Below, one piece after another: positions 8,497 through 19,451 of a stretch of DNA of 64,000 nt. Below the pieces are notes generated by a model. It worked only from the letters and a program-made list of their open reading frames with translations, was not told the origin of the DNA and did no database searches. The position numbers were made by a program, and so were the translations under genes. Source of the DNA: Bartonella sp. AR 15-3. Its GTDB lineage: Bacteria > Pseudomonadota > Alphaproteobacteria > Rhizobiales > Rhizobiaceae. Each line of letters begins with the position of its first letter. Positions within the stretch are counted from its first letter, which is position 1. The stretch covers positions 1,433,501-1,497,500 of the forward strand of contig NZ_MUYE01000001.1 of assembly GCF_002022445.1 (NCBI RefSeq). The letters are read 5' to 3'.

Positions 8497-10115
8497 TTTT
8501 TCTCCATATTTTGTAGAGAAAAATCAGTTAAAACACTACTGATATAATTTTTAGGATAATGTAAAACTTTAGCCGTTTCATACATATAATGGCTAACAAA
8601 TCCAGCCATAATTGTTATAACAAAACATAATGCTAAAAGAGCAGCAATAGGTGTAAATTCGGTTACTTGCGCATGTGGAATTTTACCTTCAAGAGAAACC
8701 CAAAAAATCCGAATACCGGCTCTTGTCATTGAAATTAAAGTTGAAAAACCAGAAATAATAACAAAAATTATAAAAAGCCAATCTTGTACACCTGGTATAT
8801 ATACAGCAGAACCCCCTTCTTTTGGATTAAAAATTGCCATAATCATCATAAATTTCGCAATAAAACCAGACAAAGGTGGTAATCCAATAATTAAAATAGC
8901 ACAAATACCAAAACAAGCACCAAGAATTGCTAAAGTTACTGGTAAATAAGTACCTACTTCATCCTCCTCTTCCTCTTCTTCATCATTATACGCTTCTGTT
9001 GTAACAGCTAAAACATCAGCAGCGACATCCTGATTCCGCTCAACTAATTCTATCAAAAGAAAAAAAGCTCCCAAGGCTAAAGTTGAAGAAACAATATAAA
9101 AAAGTGCCCCCGCTGTTAACCCTATATTTCCTGTTCCAATTGCTGTTAACAATGTTCCAGAAGATACAAGAACACTATAAGCCGCTAAACGTCCCAAAGC
9201 TTGACTCGCCAATACTCCAATAAAACCGAAAGTTAAAGTCGCAAGTCCACCATAAAATAAAATCGTATAACCGAAATGGGTAAAATATCCACTTTCAGGA
9301 CCAAACCATAACAATGTTAAACGTAAAATAACATAAATGCCCACCTTGCTCAAAATCGCGAAAGAAGCACTCACAGGAGCTGCTGCTGCATCATAAGTTG
9401 GTACCAACCAAAAATTAAGTGGCCACATACCCACTTTAAGCAATAAAGCAACACTCAAAAGTGCTGCACCTATTTCAAATAAAATAATATCTGTAGAAGC
9501 TATATATTTTATTTTAATTGCCAAATCAGCCATATTAAGCGTGCCTACTACTCCATAAATCAAAGCCGTACCAGTTAAAAACAAAAATGAAGCAAAAAGA
9601 TTAATCACTATATAATGCATACCAGCACGAACTCGTGACTGTCCCGATCCATGTAAAGCAAGCCCATAAGAAGCGGTTAACATAACTTCAAAAAATACAA
9701 ATAAATTGAATAAATCACCTGTTAAAAAAGCACCATTAATCCCTACTATTAAAAACTGCATCAATGACTGAAAATGAGGCCCTACCTTACACCAATAAGT
9801 TTGTGAGAAAACAAATGTAGCGGCAATCAATAAACTTGAAAGTAAAAGCATCAAAGCACTTAAACGGTCAAGAACCAAAATGATACCGAAAGGAGAAGGC
9901 CAATTACCAAGCCGATAAACATCTGAAGCCGGCGCTACCTCAAGAGTACGCATACACAGCAAAATAGAAATAATAATCAACAAACCCGCAGAAGAAAGAC
10001 TAATAAGCGATTTAAGCTGTGAATTACGTTCATCATAAAAAAGAAGAAATGCTCCAGTACTTAATGGCAAAAGAATAGGCAAAATAAGTAAATGATGTAA
10101 CCAGGCTTCCATCAC
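8493..10115 (-). CDS. mnhD: Mrp/Pha antiporter subunit D
   Basis: A 540-residue NADH-quinone oxidoreductase ND2/4/5-like subunit with about 14 helices. The conserved helix-5 glutamate (E143 in FFEVML) and the lysine of LLKVGMWPLNFWL (K227) are present, so proton-translocating residues are kept. An acidic stretch NDEEEEEEDEVG at about 377-388 sits in a loop near the C-terminal third, longer than I expect for the family; its meaning is unknown. The gene overlaps C and E by 4 nt each. Confidence 0.93.
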   Translation of the reverse strand: MMEAWLHHLLILPILLPLSTGAFLLFYDERNSQLKSLISLSSAGLLIIISILLCMRTLEVAPASDVYRLGNWPSPFGIILVLDRLSALMLLLSSLLIAATFVFSQTYWCKVGPHFQSLMQFLIVGINGAFLTGDLFNLFVFFEVMLTASYGLALHGSGQSRVRAGMHYIVINLFASFLFLTGTALIYGVVGTLNMADLAIKIKYIASTDIILFEIGAALLSVALLLKVGMWPLNFWLVPTYDAAAAPVSASFAILSKVGIYVILRLTLLWFGPESGYFTHFGYTILFYGGLATLTFGFIGVLASQALGRLAAYSVLVSSGTLLTAIGTGNIGLTAGALFYIVSSTLALGAFFLLIELVERNQDVAADVLAVTTEAYNDEEEEEEDEVGTYLPVTLAILGACFGICAILIIGLPPLSGFIAKFMMIMAIFNPKEGGSAVYIPGVQDWLFIIFVIISGFSTLISMTRAGIRIFWVSLEGKIPHAQVTEFTPIAALLALCFVITIMAGFVSHYMYETAKVLHYPKNYISSVLTDFSLQNMEKN

Positions 10116-10453
10116 TTTGCCTCATGTCCATCAACGTGATCCGAACCCGTTAAGCCACGTGATACCAAGAGAATAACCAGAAATAAAGCTGTCGTCGCAA
10201 AACTAATCACAATTGCTGTTAAAACCAAAGACTGCGGAAGAGGATCAGCATAATTTGCTGGATTGATCGTATGAGATGGATCAACGATAGGGGCTGCATT
10301 ACTACGAGGTCTACTTACTGAAAAAATAAAAAGATTTATTCCATAAGAAATTAATGACAAACCAAGAATAACCTGAAAAGTTCGTGGACGTAAAAGAAGC
10401 CAAATACCTGACCCAACGAGAACACCAATGGCTAAAGAAAGAACCACTTCCAT
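10112..10453 (-). CDS. mnhC: Mrp/Pha antiporter subunit C
   Basis: A 113-residue NuoK-like subunit with three helices and the motif LSLISYGINLFIFS (about residues 31-45), followed by DPLPQSLVLTAIVISFATTAL, a hallmark of MrpC. Its ATG shares a base with the stop of the upstream AB gene (TAATG), and its end overlaps D by 4 nt. Product and context agree fully. Confidence 0.93.
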   Translation of the reverse strand: MEVVLSLAIGVLVGSGIWLLLRPRTFQVILGLSLISYGINLFIFSVSRPRSNAAPIVDPSHTINPANYADPLPQSLVLTAIVISFATTALFLVILLVSRGLTGSDHVDGHEAK

Positions 10454-13373
10454 TAATTTTCCCCTTTCTTCAAATTAGGTTTCTTACCAATTCGATAAAC
10501 TCGAATTGATTGGTGCGCAATTGCAATTAAAATAAGAACAGTCGCGCCCATCACTAAAGAAAACACACCTAAATCAAATAAAAAGGCAGATGCAGTAGGA
10601 ACTTTCCCAATCCAAGGAAGATTCGTATATTGAAAAAAAGACGTTAAAAAAGGATATTTAAAAAACCAAGAACCGACCCCTGTTGCTACCGATAATAATA
10701 AACCGAAACCCATCCAACGCAAAGGCAAAACCCTTAAATGACTCTCCACCCAACGAATATTAGTAGCGAGATATTGTAAAATAAATCCTATTGCCAAAGT
10801 AATACCTCCAGCAAATCCACCTCCTGGAAGATCATGGCCACGCATAAATAAATAAATTGCAAAAGTAATAATAATAGGAAAAAGCCAATGCATAATAACA
10901 GAAGGAACGGCTAAATAATCGAACAAAGTATCCTCGTCTTGACGATTAAGCTGTTCTTTATTAAAAGTCATATGCGTATGTTGTTGAAAAGGAGTTATGC
11001 TTTCAGGTGCAGGACGAAAACGTCGTAAAAGCGCAAAAACAGTAAGTGCAACAACGCCTAAAACTACTATTTCTCCCATTGTATCAAAACCACGGAAGTC
11101 AACTAACAAAACATTTACAACATTGCGCCCACCAGCATCAGAATAAGCTCGTGTTAGAAAAAAATCAGAAATTGTCATTCTTTGTGGACGCGTCATTACC
11201 GCAAATGATAACCATGCTATACCTGCACCACTGACAAATGCTATGATAAAATCACGAACACGACGTAAATACACTAAAGATCCAACAGATACAGAAGAGG
11301 TAGAATAATGCAAACGCTTAGGTAACCAGCGCAAACCAAGAAGTAACAATACTGTTGTCACTACTTCAACAACCAATTGTGTTACCGCTAAATCAGGAGC
11401 AGAAAGCCACAAAAATGTTGCACAAGTCATTAAACCAGCACCTCCCAGCAGCATTAATGACACAAAACGGTGAAACTTTGCCTGCCAGGCAACTAAAAAT
11501 GCACAAAATCCACCAATCAACCAAATAACAATAAAAGGAAAATCAAGAGGAAAAAGCGGCACTGGTCCTGCTAAAACTAACCCGTCACGCCACAGTAAAA
11601 GACCAACAAATGCAAAGCACACGTAAAGTACCCAACATAATTGAACTTGTAAACGACGTGTTGATAAAAGAGATTCTGCTGCACATGCCCATTTCCAAGA
11701 AATAATTATAAAAATTCGCTCAAAAATACGCAATCTTTTTAAAGAACGAAAAAGAGGAACTCCCTCATCACATGATAGAAAATAGCGATGACCTAAAATA
11801 TAAAGCAATGCCCCCCTGATAAAGCAACAAAACTCATAATTAATGGAGCATTAAAACCATGCCAAACAGCCAAATTATAGGAAAATGTTGTTGGTCCTAA
11901 AACAGCTACTATAGCATTATCTAAAATAGCTCCCATTGTTAAATTAGGAAAAATACCCACTGCCAAACAAATAAAAACTAATAATTCTATTGGAAAACGC
12001 ATAAAACGTGGTGGTTCATGCGGTTGTTTGGATAAATGAACAGGATCAGATCCAAAAAAAACACTATAAATAAAGCGTATAGAATAGGTTACACTAAACA
12101 AACTGGCTAATGTTGCTATATAAGGTGTGATCCTATTCAACCAAGATTCCATATGAATTTCAACTGTTTCAGCAAAAAACATTTCTTTTGATAAAAAACC
12201 GTTAAGTAAAGGAACACCAGCCATTGCAGCACTCGCAACTAAAGCAAGAGTTCCTGTAATAGGCATATAACGAAAAAGGCCTGTCAGTTTACGCATATCA
12301 CGCGTACCTGTTTCATGATCAATAATACCAGCTGCCATAAATAATGATGCTTTAAAAGTAGCATGATTAGCCATATGAAAAATTGCTGCAACACAAGCAA
12401 GGGGACTGTCAAGACTCAAAAGCGTGGTAATTAAACCAAGATGGCTAAGCGTTGAGTAAGCAAGCAGCCCTTTCAAATCTTGCTGAAACATTGAACAATA
12501 AGCACCAAGAAGCAATGTTATCAATCCCGAAATCCCAATAAGCCAAAACCAAACTTCTGTTCCAGATAAAACAGGCCATAATCGAACAAGTAAAAATAAA
12601 CCCGCTTTTACCATTGTCGCCGAATGTAAATAAGACGATGCGGGTGTTGGAGCAGCCATTGCGTTGGGTAACCAAAAATGAAATGGAAATTGTGCACTTT
12701 TTGTTAATGCCCCTAATAAAACACAAATAAGAACCGGAATATAAAGAGAACTCGACCGAATGAGATTTCCAGATTCTAACACCTTATCCAGATCAAAACT
12801 GCCAACAATATGGCCAATCAATAAAACTCCGATCAGCAGTGCAAAACCCCCTAAACCGGTAATTGTTAAAGCTATACGCGCACCATCACGTGCACTGGCA
12901 TTATGATACCAATAACCAATCAATAAAAAAGAAAAAATACTGGTAAGTTCCCAAAAAATCACCAAAAATACGAGATTTCCTGATAAAATTATTCCTGTCA
13001 TTGATCCCATAAAGGCTAGAAAAAAGGAAAAAAATCGTGGAACTGGATCTGCTGGATTCATATAATAGCGCGCATAAACAACAACAAGAAATCCTATCCC
13101 TGTAATTAAAAGGCAAAAAAGCCATGATAAACCGTCTATGCGGAGGGTTAGATTAACTCCCCACTCTGGAATCCAAGCAAGATCTAAACGTACCACACCG
13201 CTTCTACAAATCGCTGGATACAGCATAATTGTCAAAAGAAGGCTAAAAAGTGCAACAGCTCCGGCAAACCAGGCTTCATTATTTCTAGCAGTTGAACGAA
13301 AAAAACCAATGATAACACTACCACTAAAAGGAAGCAAAACAAGCAATATTAATATTGCTTCCCGTGTTGTCAT
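10453..13373 (-). pseudogene. phaAB: Mrp/Pha antiporter fused subunits A and B, frameshifted at a G6 tract
   Basis: Two overlapping frames make one gene. Codons from 13373 give 526 residues of the MrpA (ND5-like) subunit, with helix-5 glutamate in FWELTSIFSFLLIGYW. The frame then closes just after SGG. The second frame (to 10453) resumes with ALLYILG, the rest of MrpA, and an MrpB domain (HDLPGGGFAGG) at its end. The break is at plus-strand C6, 11811-11816; one more base restores an unbroken protein of about 974 residues, the usual rhizobial AB fusion. No convincing start exists for the second frame. The downstream genes are intact, so an indel error or slippage rescue must be considered. Confidence 0.85.
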
Positions 13374-13561
13374 TAGCTGAACTCCATTTTATTTTTAATA
13401 TTCTATCATTGGTAAAATAAAAAATGTAAAATCATTCTTCCTTTCACACTTACAATAATAGATTTAAATAAAACTTAAAAATGTAAAAAATTTTTACAAA
13501 ATGATCACTTCATGCACAAAACCCATATAAAATATTTCAAAGTTTTTACCTTTTATATTCT

Positions 13562-14044
13562 TTACCCTTTGAAAAAACTTGACAAACATTGCTTGCGGGG
13601 CCCATGAAAAGGTTGATAACTATTATCATTTTGAGTATAAGAACGATAATGAGCTTTACAATAATCAATATGTTGCTTCACATTCCACAGCTCTTTTTTT
13701 TCTAAAGAAGTAATGAATTTATCTTTTTGAGTTGATATAATCTTTAGGGGCATATCTTTCACATCTGAAGATGTATACGCAACAAATGCTTTTTCAGGAT
13801 ACCACCAGCCATCGCTATATTTGCGATAACCATGCCGATAATGACGATAACCTTTAAAACCATTCAGTTCCTTACGCCCAGTAATTGTCAAAAGAGGTGA
13901 ATCATTTTGAACAGAAAGCTGATCAACCGCTTTTGCCTTAGCATCATTCTTGTACACAATATTAGAAATATTGGTCGTTATAATGAAAATACTGACAATC
14001 GTTACAATAGACAAAATGGAATTTAAGTTTTTAATAGTAAACAT
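13562..14044 (-). CDS. BA14K family secreted protein
   Basis: The chosen ATG at 14044 gives a 160-residue protein with a hydrophobic signal-like segment (about residues 9-30) and a basic middle part rich in His/Tyr/Arg. The C-terminal block HIDYCKAHYRSYTQNDNSYQPFHGPRKQC is close to the BA14K repeat (H.DWC..RY.SYR..D.T....GPR..C) of the Brucella 14-kDa immunoreactive, lectin-like protein. Starts at 14053 and 14077 are possible. Function in Bartonella is unknown; a cell-envelope or host-contact role is inferred. Confidence 0.75.
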   Translation of the reverse strand: MFTIKNLNSILSIVTIVSIFIITTNISNIVYKNDAKAKAVDQLSVQNDSPLLTITGRKELNGFKGYRHYRHGYRKYSDGWWYPEKAFVAYTSSDVKDMPLKIISTQKDKFITSLEKKELWNVKQHIDYCKAHYRSYTQNDNSYQPFHGPRKQCLSSFFKG

Positions 14045-14211
14045 AATATACATCTCAAAACAATTGAATAAAAACAAATTACAGAAAGTCTTCTTACTGC
14101 CAAATAAAAATAGATTTTCTCACTGCTATTTTTTCCTTGAGACATTCTGTTGCTATATGTACTAAACGTTAATATGAACAATAAGATCCTTCAAATGAGA
14201 ACAAATAACAA

Positions 14212-15309
14212 ATGATTGAGACTCCCTATTATCTTATCGATAAATCTAAACTCATAAAAAATATGAAGACTATTGCTCATTTACGAGCAATATCAGGAGT
14301 GAAAGTTTTACTTGCTTTAAAATGTTTTGCAACATGGAGTCTCTTTGATATTATGTCCCAGTATATGGATGGCACCACATCATCATCTCTTTATGAACTC
14401 CGTTTAGGAAAAGAAAAATTTGGCAAAGAAACTCATGCTTATTCAGTTGCATGGGCCGATGATGAAATTGATGAAGCCTGTAGTTATGCAGATAAAATCA
14501 TTTTTAATTCAATTCAACAATTGCAACGTTTTGCTAACGCAACAAAAAATATTCAACGGGGTTTAAGATTGAATCCAGGGATAAGTGCATCAAATTTTGA
14601 TCTTGCAAATCCCTCTCGTCCTTTTAGTCGTTTAGGAGAAACCAATCAGGATGCTATTAAAAAAGTCTTACCTCTCATTAACGGTTTACTGATCCATAAC
14701 AATTGCGAAAACAGTAATTTTAATCTTTTTAATCAAATGCTTAACCAAATTGAGGAAAAATTTAAAGACCTCTTTGTTGCAGTTGACTGGGTTAGCCTCG
14801 GCGGGGGAATTCACTTTACCGCTGAAAATTACCCTTTAGAAGATTTAGCAGAACGTTTAAAATGTTTTTCTCAAACTTATGGCATAACTGTCTTTTTGGA
14901 ACCAGGAGAAGCCGCTATTACCAAAAGCACCACATTAGAAGTTAGCGTTCTTGACACATTATATAATAAAAAAAATCTCGCTATTGTTGACAGTTCAATT
15001 GAAGCGCATATGCTTGATCTTTTAATCTATCGTGAAAATGCCAAATTAGAACCAAATCACGGTCCCTATGAGATTATGGTTTGCGGTAAATCCTGTCTTG
15101 CTGGAGATATTTTTGGAACATTTCAATTTCCTAAACCTCTGAAAATAGGTGACAAACTATCCTTTCAAGACGCTGCAGGATATACAATGGTTAAAAAAAA
15201 CTGGTTTAATGGCGTTGCAATGCCTGCCATTGTTACTAAAGAATGCAATGGCGTCTTAACACTTCAACGTAAATTTAGCTATAACGACTATAAAAATAGC
15301 CTTTCATAA
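14212..15309 (+). CDS. nspC: Carboxynorspermidine/carboxyspermidine decarboxylase
   Basis: A 365-residue alanine-racemase-fold PLP enzyme. It begins IETPYYLIDKSKL, with PLP-lysine K37 in LALKCFATWS, and has the SLGGGIHFT and EPGEAA blocks and the C-terminal KSCLAGDIFG active-site cysteine segment. It removes the carboxyl group of carboxyspermidine (or carboxynorspermidine), giving spermidine (or norspermidine). It precedes the matching dehydrogenase by 56 nt on the same strand, so the pair forms a complete alternative polyamine route. Substrate preference cannot be told from sequence alone. Confidence 0.9.
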   Translation: MIETPYYLIDKSKLIKNMKTIAHLRAISGVKVLLALKCFATWSLFDIMSQYMDGTTSSSLYELRLGKEKFGKETHAYSVAWADDEIDEACSYADKIIFNSIQQLQRFANATKNIQRGLRLNPGISASNFDLANPSRPFSRLGETNQDAIKKVLPLINGLLIHNNCENSNFNLFNQMLNQIEEKFKDLFVAVDWVSLGGGIHFTAENYPLEDLAERLKCFSQTYGITVFLEPGEAAITKSTTLEVSVLDTLYNKKNLAIVDSSIEAHMLDLLIYRENAKLEPNHGPYEIMVCGKSCLAGDIFGTFQFPKPLKIGDKLSFQDAAGYTMVKKNWFNGVAMPAIVTKECNGVLTLQRKFSYNDYKNSLS

Positions 15310-15365
15310 CGAACATAACAGATAAAAATCATCATGCAGCAATATTAAAAGGAGATGAACTCACA

Positions 15366-16604
15366 ATGAAAAAAAACGTTCTCATTATTGGTGCTGGCGG
15401 TGTTGCACAAGTTGTTGCACATAAATGTGCCCAATACAATGATATTCTTGGTGAAATCCATATTGCCTCACGAACACAAAAAAAATGTGATGCAATCATT
15501 TCTTCCATTCAAGAAAAAAAAGCCATGAAAATAGAGGGCACAATTAAAAGCCATGCACTCAATGCAATGAATGTCGGAGAAACTGTCAAACTTATTCAAA
15601 AAACAAAATGCGAAATCGTTATCAATGTTGGTTCCTCTTTTCTTAATATGTCAGTTCTTTCAGCCTGTACTGAAACCAAATGCGCTTATATAGATACAGC
15701 AATTCATGAAGACCCTTTGAAAATTTGTGAAACCCCCCCTTGGTATGGCAATTATGAATGGCCCAGACGTCAAGAATGCAAAAAAGCTGGCATCACTGTT
15801 ATTTTAGGAGCAGGTTTTGATCCTGGTGTTGTTAACGCTTATGCAGCATTAGCACGTGATAATTATTTTGATACGATTACCGATATTGATATTATTGATA
15901 TCAATGCTGGAAATCATGGATGTTGGTTTGCTACAAATTTTGATCCAGAAATTAATTTTCGGGAATTTACAGGACAAGTATGGTCATGGCAAAATAGACG
16001 ATGGACTTCTAACCAAATGTTTGAAATCAGTCGTGAATGGGATTTACCCATCGTTGGAAAACAAAAAGCTTATATGACAGGACATGATGAAATCCATTCA
16101 TTGTCCAAAAATCTTGATGTTCCCAATATTCGTTTTTGGATGGGTTTTGGTGAACGTTATATTACTGTCTTTACCGTTCTTAAAAATCTTGGTCTCTTAT
16201 CCGAACAGCCTATCAAAACAGCAGAGGGTCAAGAAGTTGTTCCTTTAAAAGTTGTAAAAGCTGTTTTACCTGATCCAGCCTCTTTAGCACCAAATTATAC
16301 AGGAAAAACTTGTATTGGAGATCTTGTGAAAGGCACAAAAAATGGAAATCCAAGAGAAGTTTTTATTTATAATATAGCTGACCATAAACAAGCTTTTAAC
16401 GAAACTGGTGCACAGGGAATTTCTTATACAGCTGGAGTCCCTGCAGCAGCTGCTGCCATCCTTATTGCTACAGGCGAATGGGATGTAAAAACTATGGTGA
16501 ATGTGGAAGAACTGCCACCACATCCTTTTCTAAAATATCTCGATCATATGGGACTTCCAACTTATGTAAGAGAACAACAGAACGATAAGAAATTACAATT
16601 TTAG
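15366..16604 (+). CDS. Carboxynorspermidine/carboxyspermidine dehydrogenase (saccharopine dehydrogenase family)
   Basis: A 412-residue NAD(P)-dependent enzyme starting with a Rossmann motif (LIIGAGGVAQ, residues 6-15) and containing ILGAGFDPGVVNAYAA and a long C-terminal domain typical of the carboxynorspermidine synthase branch of saccharopine dehydrogenases. It condenses aspartate semialdehyde with putrescine or diaminopropane. AAGGAGATGAAC precedes the ATG. An intact run of seven C at 15723-15729 lies in frame. It is followed by a strong bidirectional terminator at 16628-16657. Confidence 0.87.
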   Translation: MKKNVLIIGAGGVAQVVAHKCAQYNDILGEIHIASRTQKKCDAIISSIQEKKAMKIEGTIKSHALNAMNVGETVKLIQKTKCEIVINVGSSFLNMSVLSACTETKCAYIDTAIHEDPLKICETPPWYGNYEWPRRQECKKAGITVILGAGFDPGVVNAYAALARDNYFDTITDIDIIDINAGNHGCWFATNFDPEINFREFTGQVWSWQNRRWTSNQMFEISREWDLPIVGKQKAYMTGHDEIHSLSKNLDVPNIRFWMGFGERYITVFTVLKNLGLLSEQPIKTAEGQEVVPLKVVKAVLPDPASLAPNYTGKTCIGDLVKGTKNGNPREVFIYNIADHKQAFNETGAQGISYTAGVPAAAAAILIATGEWDVKTMVNVEELPPHPFLKYLDHMGLPTYVREQQNDKKLQF

Positions 16605-16627
16605 TTTATTCGTACAACGAAAATACA

Positions 16628-16657
16628 ATAAAACCGCTTTTTTAAAGGCGGTTTTAT
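16628..16657. terminator. Bidirectional intrinsic terminator
   Basis: A perfect 10-bp inverted repeat (ATAAAACCGC at 16628-16637 and GCGGTTTTAT at 16648-16657) with a 10-nt loop lies between convergent genes: the polyamine dehydrogenase (ends 16604) and lpdA (ends 16738). The A/T ends of the stem provide U-tracts on both strands. Confidence 0.85.
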
Positions 16658-16737
16658 CAAAACATAAAGATATTAGGGGGGACAAATCCTCCATCCTGCT
16701 TTCAAAAAGGACTACGAAACCCTGTTAAAAAGTAATT

Positions 16738-18144
16738 TTAGGTATGAATAGGTTTAGAAAATGTCGCTAAAGCTGCTTCCCGCACTGCTTCCGATAAGGT
16801 AGGATGTGCATGACAACAACGCCCTAAATCCTCCGATGAACCACCAAATTCCATCAGAACTGCGATTTCATGAATCATTTCACCCGCACCAAACCCAAGA
16901 ATATGCCCACCCAAAACCTGATCTGTCTTTTTATCAGCAAGAATTTTAACAAATCCATCATTTTTTTGCATTGCGCGAGCACGCCCATTTGCCATAAAGG
17001 GAAACTTTCCAATGTTATAATTAATACCTAACGCTTTAAGCTCTTCTTCTGTTTTACCTACACTAGCGATTTCTGGTTGTGTATAAACAACACTGGGAAT
17101 AACATCAAAATTAACATGACCTCTTTGACCAGCTAAAATTTCAGCCACAGCAACACCTTCTTCCTCAGCTTTATGGGCCAACATTGGACCTTTGACGACA
17201 TCACCAATCGCATAAATTCCTGGAATATTGGTTTGCCACTGTGCATCTATCTTAATAAAACCGCGTTCATCCATCTGAACACCTGCTTCAGCTAAACCAA
17301 GCCCCTTTGTATAGGGAGAGCGTCCTGTGGCAATCAAAACAACATCAGCTTCTAAAGTCTCTGCAGCACCGCCTCGAACAGCTTCAAAAGTTACCTTAGC
17401 AACTGAATTAGATTGAGTAACGGCTGTTACCTTCGCACCAAGCCTATATTCAATTCCTTGTTTTTCCATCAACTTCTGAAATTGCCGTGAAACTTCACCG
17501 TCCATTGATCCTAAAACTTTATCAAGAAACTCTACAATAGTAACTTTAGCGCCCAAACGACTCCACACTGAACCAAGCTCTGAACCGATAACACCCGCAC
17601 CAATAACTACCATGCGTGTAGGAACTTTTTCAAGTGCAAGCGCTCCTGTCGAAGACAGAATCACCTTTTCATCAATTTCAACACTCACACCTGGAATACC
17701 TGATACATCTGAACCCGTAGCGATAATAATATTTTTTGTTGCAACCTTGTGTTGATTCCCATCTTTGGTAAGAACTTCAATCTGACCTGCACCTAAAATT
17801 TTCGCGTGGCCATGAAAAGTATCAATTTTATTTTTTTTCATCAAAAAAGAAACGCCACTTGTATTGGCTGTCACAACAGCCTTTTTATGTGCCATCATTT
17901 TATCAAGATCAAGCTTAACTTGAGAAACAGAAATACCTAACTTATCAAAGCCATGTTGTGTTTCAGCAAATAATTCTGAGGCGTGTAACAATGCTTTAGA
18001 AGGAATACAGCCAATATTAAGACACGTACCACCCAATGTTGCACGTTTTTCGATGATCGCAGTTTTGAGACCCAATTGAGTAGCTTTTATTGCTGCTACA
18101 TAACCACCTGGACCAGCTCCAATCACAACAATATCATAAGACAT
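16738..18144 (-). CDS. lpdA: Dihydrolipoyl dehydrogenase (E3 component)
   Basis: A 468-residue flavoprotein with N-terminal FAD motif GAGPGG (residues 9-14), redox-active C41-x4-C46 (GGTCLNIGCIPSK), second Rossmann motif GAGVIGSE, ATGRSP, and the C-terminal catalytic H447/E452 pair (HAHPTLSE). It reoxidises dihydrolipoyl groups of the 2-oxoglutarate dehydrogenase complex, using NAD+. It is the last gene of the sucA-sucB-lpdA run, 33 nt after sucB. Confidence 0.95.
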   Translation of the reverse strand: MSYDIVVIGAGPGGYVAAIKATQLGLKTAIIEKRATLGGTCLNIGCIPSKALLHASELFAETQHGFDKLGISVSQVKLDLDKMMAHKKAVVTANTSGVSFLMKKNKIDTFHGHAKILGAGQIEVLTKDGNQHKVATKNIIIATGSDVSGIPGVSVEIDEKVILSSTGALALEKVPTRMVVIGAGVIGSELGSVWSRLGAKVTIVEFLDKVLGSMDGEVSRQFQKLMEKQGIEYRLGAKVTAVTQSNSVAKVTFEAVRGGAAETLEADVVLIATGRSPYTKGLGLAEAGVQMDERGFIKIDAQWQTNIPGIYAIGDVVKGPMLAHKAEEEGVAVAEILAGQRGHVNFDVIPSVVYTQPEIASVGKTEEELKALGINYNIGKFPFMANGRARAMQKNDGFVKILADKKTDQVLGGHILGFGAGEMIHEIAVLMEFGGSSEDLGRCCHAHPTLSEAVREAALATFSKPIHT

Positions 18145-18177
18145 CTGTCTCCCCTTTCATCCTCAAAAACTGGTTAT

Positions 18178-19407
18178 TTATAAATCAAGAACAAGACGTT
18201 CCGGATCTTCTAAACTTTCTTTAACACGCACAAGGAAAGTAACAGCTTCTTGTCCATCTACAATACGGTGATCATAAGAAAGCGCTAAATACATCATTGG
18301 ACGAATTACAATTTGTCCTCCAACCACCATCGCACGTTCTTTAATCGCATGCATTCCCAAAATACCGGATTGTGGTGCATTCAAAATCGGTGTCGACATC
18401 AACGACCCATAAACACCACCATTAGTAATAGTGAATGTTCCACCCAACATATCCGCGACCGCCAATTTTCCATCGCGAGCAAGACGCCCTAAACGACCAA
18501 TTTCTTTTTCAATTTCTGCAATTGACATTTGATCTGCATTGCGAACAACCGGAACCACAAGCCCTTTATCTGTTCCAACAGCAATCCCAGCGTTAACATA
18601 GTTTTTATAAACAATATCTGTTCCATCAATTTCCGCATTAACAGCAGGAAGTTCTTTTAACGCATGGCAAACAGCTTTGGTAAAAAAGCCCATAAAGCCA
18701 AGCTTAACACCATGTTTTTTTTCAAAAAGATCTTTGTAACGTTTACGCAAATCCATCACAGTAGACATGTCAACTTCATTAAATGTGGTTAACATTGCTG
18801 CTGTATTTTGCGCATCTTTAAGACGGCGTGCAATTGTCTGACGCAATTTTGTCATACGAACACGCTCTTCATTCACTGCATCCATAGATGCAACAGAAGA
18901 AACAGAAGCTGATGTTTCTTTCCCTTGTGCTAAAACATCAAGAACATCTCCCTTGAGAATCTGTCCATGCTTCCCAGAACCTGCAAGATCACTTTTCTCT
19001 ATGTTATTTTCAGCCATTAATTTTGCTGCTGAAGGTGTAGGAGGCATTGTTCCTCCTAAAGAGAAGGCTGATACAGACGCTGCCATAGGAGCAAATGTTG
19101 GTGTAGATGTTACAGAAGATGACAATGCAGGTGATGCAGAAACAGCAGGTGATGCAGAAACACCATCAGCTCCTGCTTCAACCATCCCTAAGAGAGCATT
19201 CACTTCAACCGTATCACCTTCTTTTGCAATGATTTCAGATAACTTTCCAGCAACAGGAGAAGGAACCTCAACAGTTACCTTATCAGTTTCTAATTCGACC
19301 AAAGGCTCATCCATAGCCACCGCTTCACCAATTTTCTTAAACCATTTGCCAATTGTTGCTTCAGTAACTGATTCGCCCAAAATAGGAACACGGATTTCAG
19401 TAGCCAT
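18178..19407 (-). CDS. sucB: 2-oxoglutarate dehydrogenase E2 (dihydrolipoyl succinyltransferase)
   Basis: The 409-residue protein has one lipoyl domain (lipoyl K43 in ETDKVTVEV), an Ala/Ser/Pro-rich linker (about 80-115, with several SASPA-like units), a subunit-binding domain (about 123-160) and the acyltransferase domain ending with H380 and D384 in [10 protein letters not shown]. It transfers the succinyl group from lipoamide to CoA. It sits 44 nt downstream of sucA. Length matches SucB rather than pyruvate dehydrogenase E2. Confidence 0.95.
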   Translation of the reverse strand: MATEIRVPILGESVTEATIGKWFKKIGEAVAMDEPLVELETDKVTVEVPSPVAGKLSEIIAKEGDTVEVNALLGMVEAGADGVSASPAVSASPALSSSVTSTPTFAPMAASVSAFSLGGTMPPTPSAAKLMAENNIEKSDLAGSGKHGQILKGDVLDVLAQGKETSASVSSVASMDAVNEERVRMTKLRQTIARRLKDAQNTAAMLTTFNEVDMSTVMDLRKRYKDLFEKKHGVKLGFMGFFTKAVCHALKELPAVNAEIDGTDIVYKNYVNAGIAVGTDKGLVVPVVRNADQMSIAEIEKEIGRLGRLARDGKLAVADMLGGTFTITNGGVYGSLMSTPILNAPQSGILGMHAIKERAMVVGGQIVIRPMMYLALSYDHRIVDGQEAVTFLVRVKESLEDPERLVLDL

Positions 19408-19451
19408 AATATTTTTCCATACATCAGAGTAATAATAAATATAATAATAAA

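Noticed and set aside
18953-19432. Plus-strand open frame of 159 codons within sucB
   Set aside because: Antisense shadow of the low-complexity linker and lipoyl domain of sucB; no ribosome binding site or homology.
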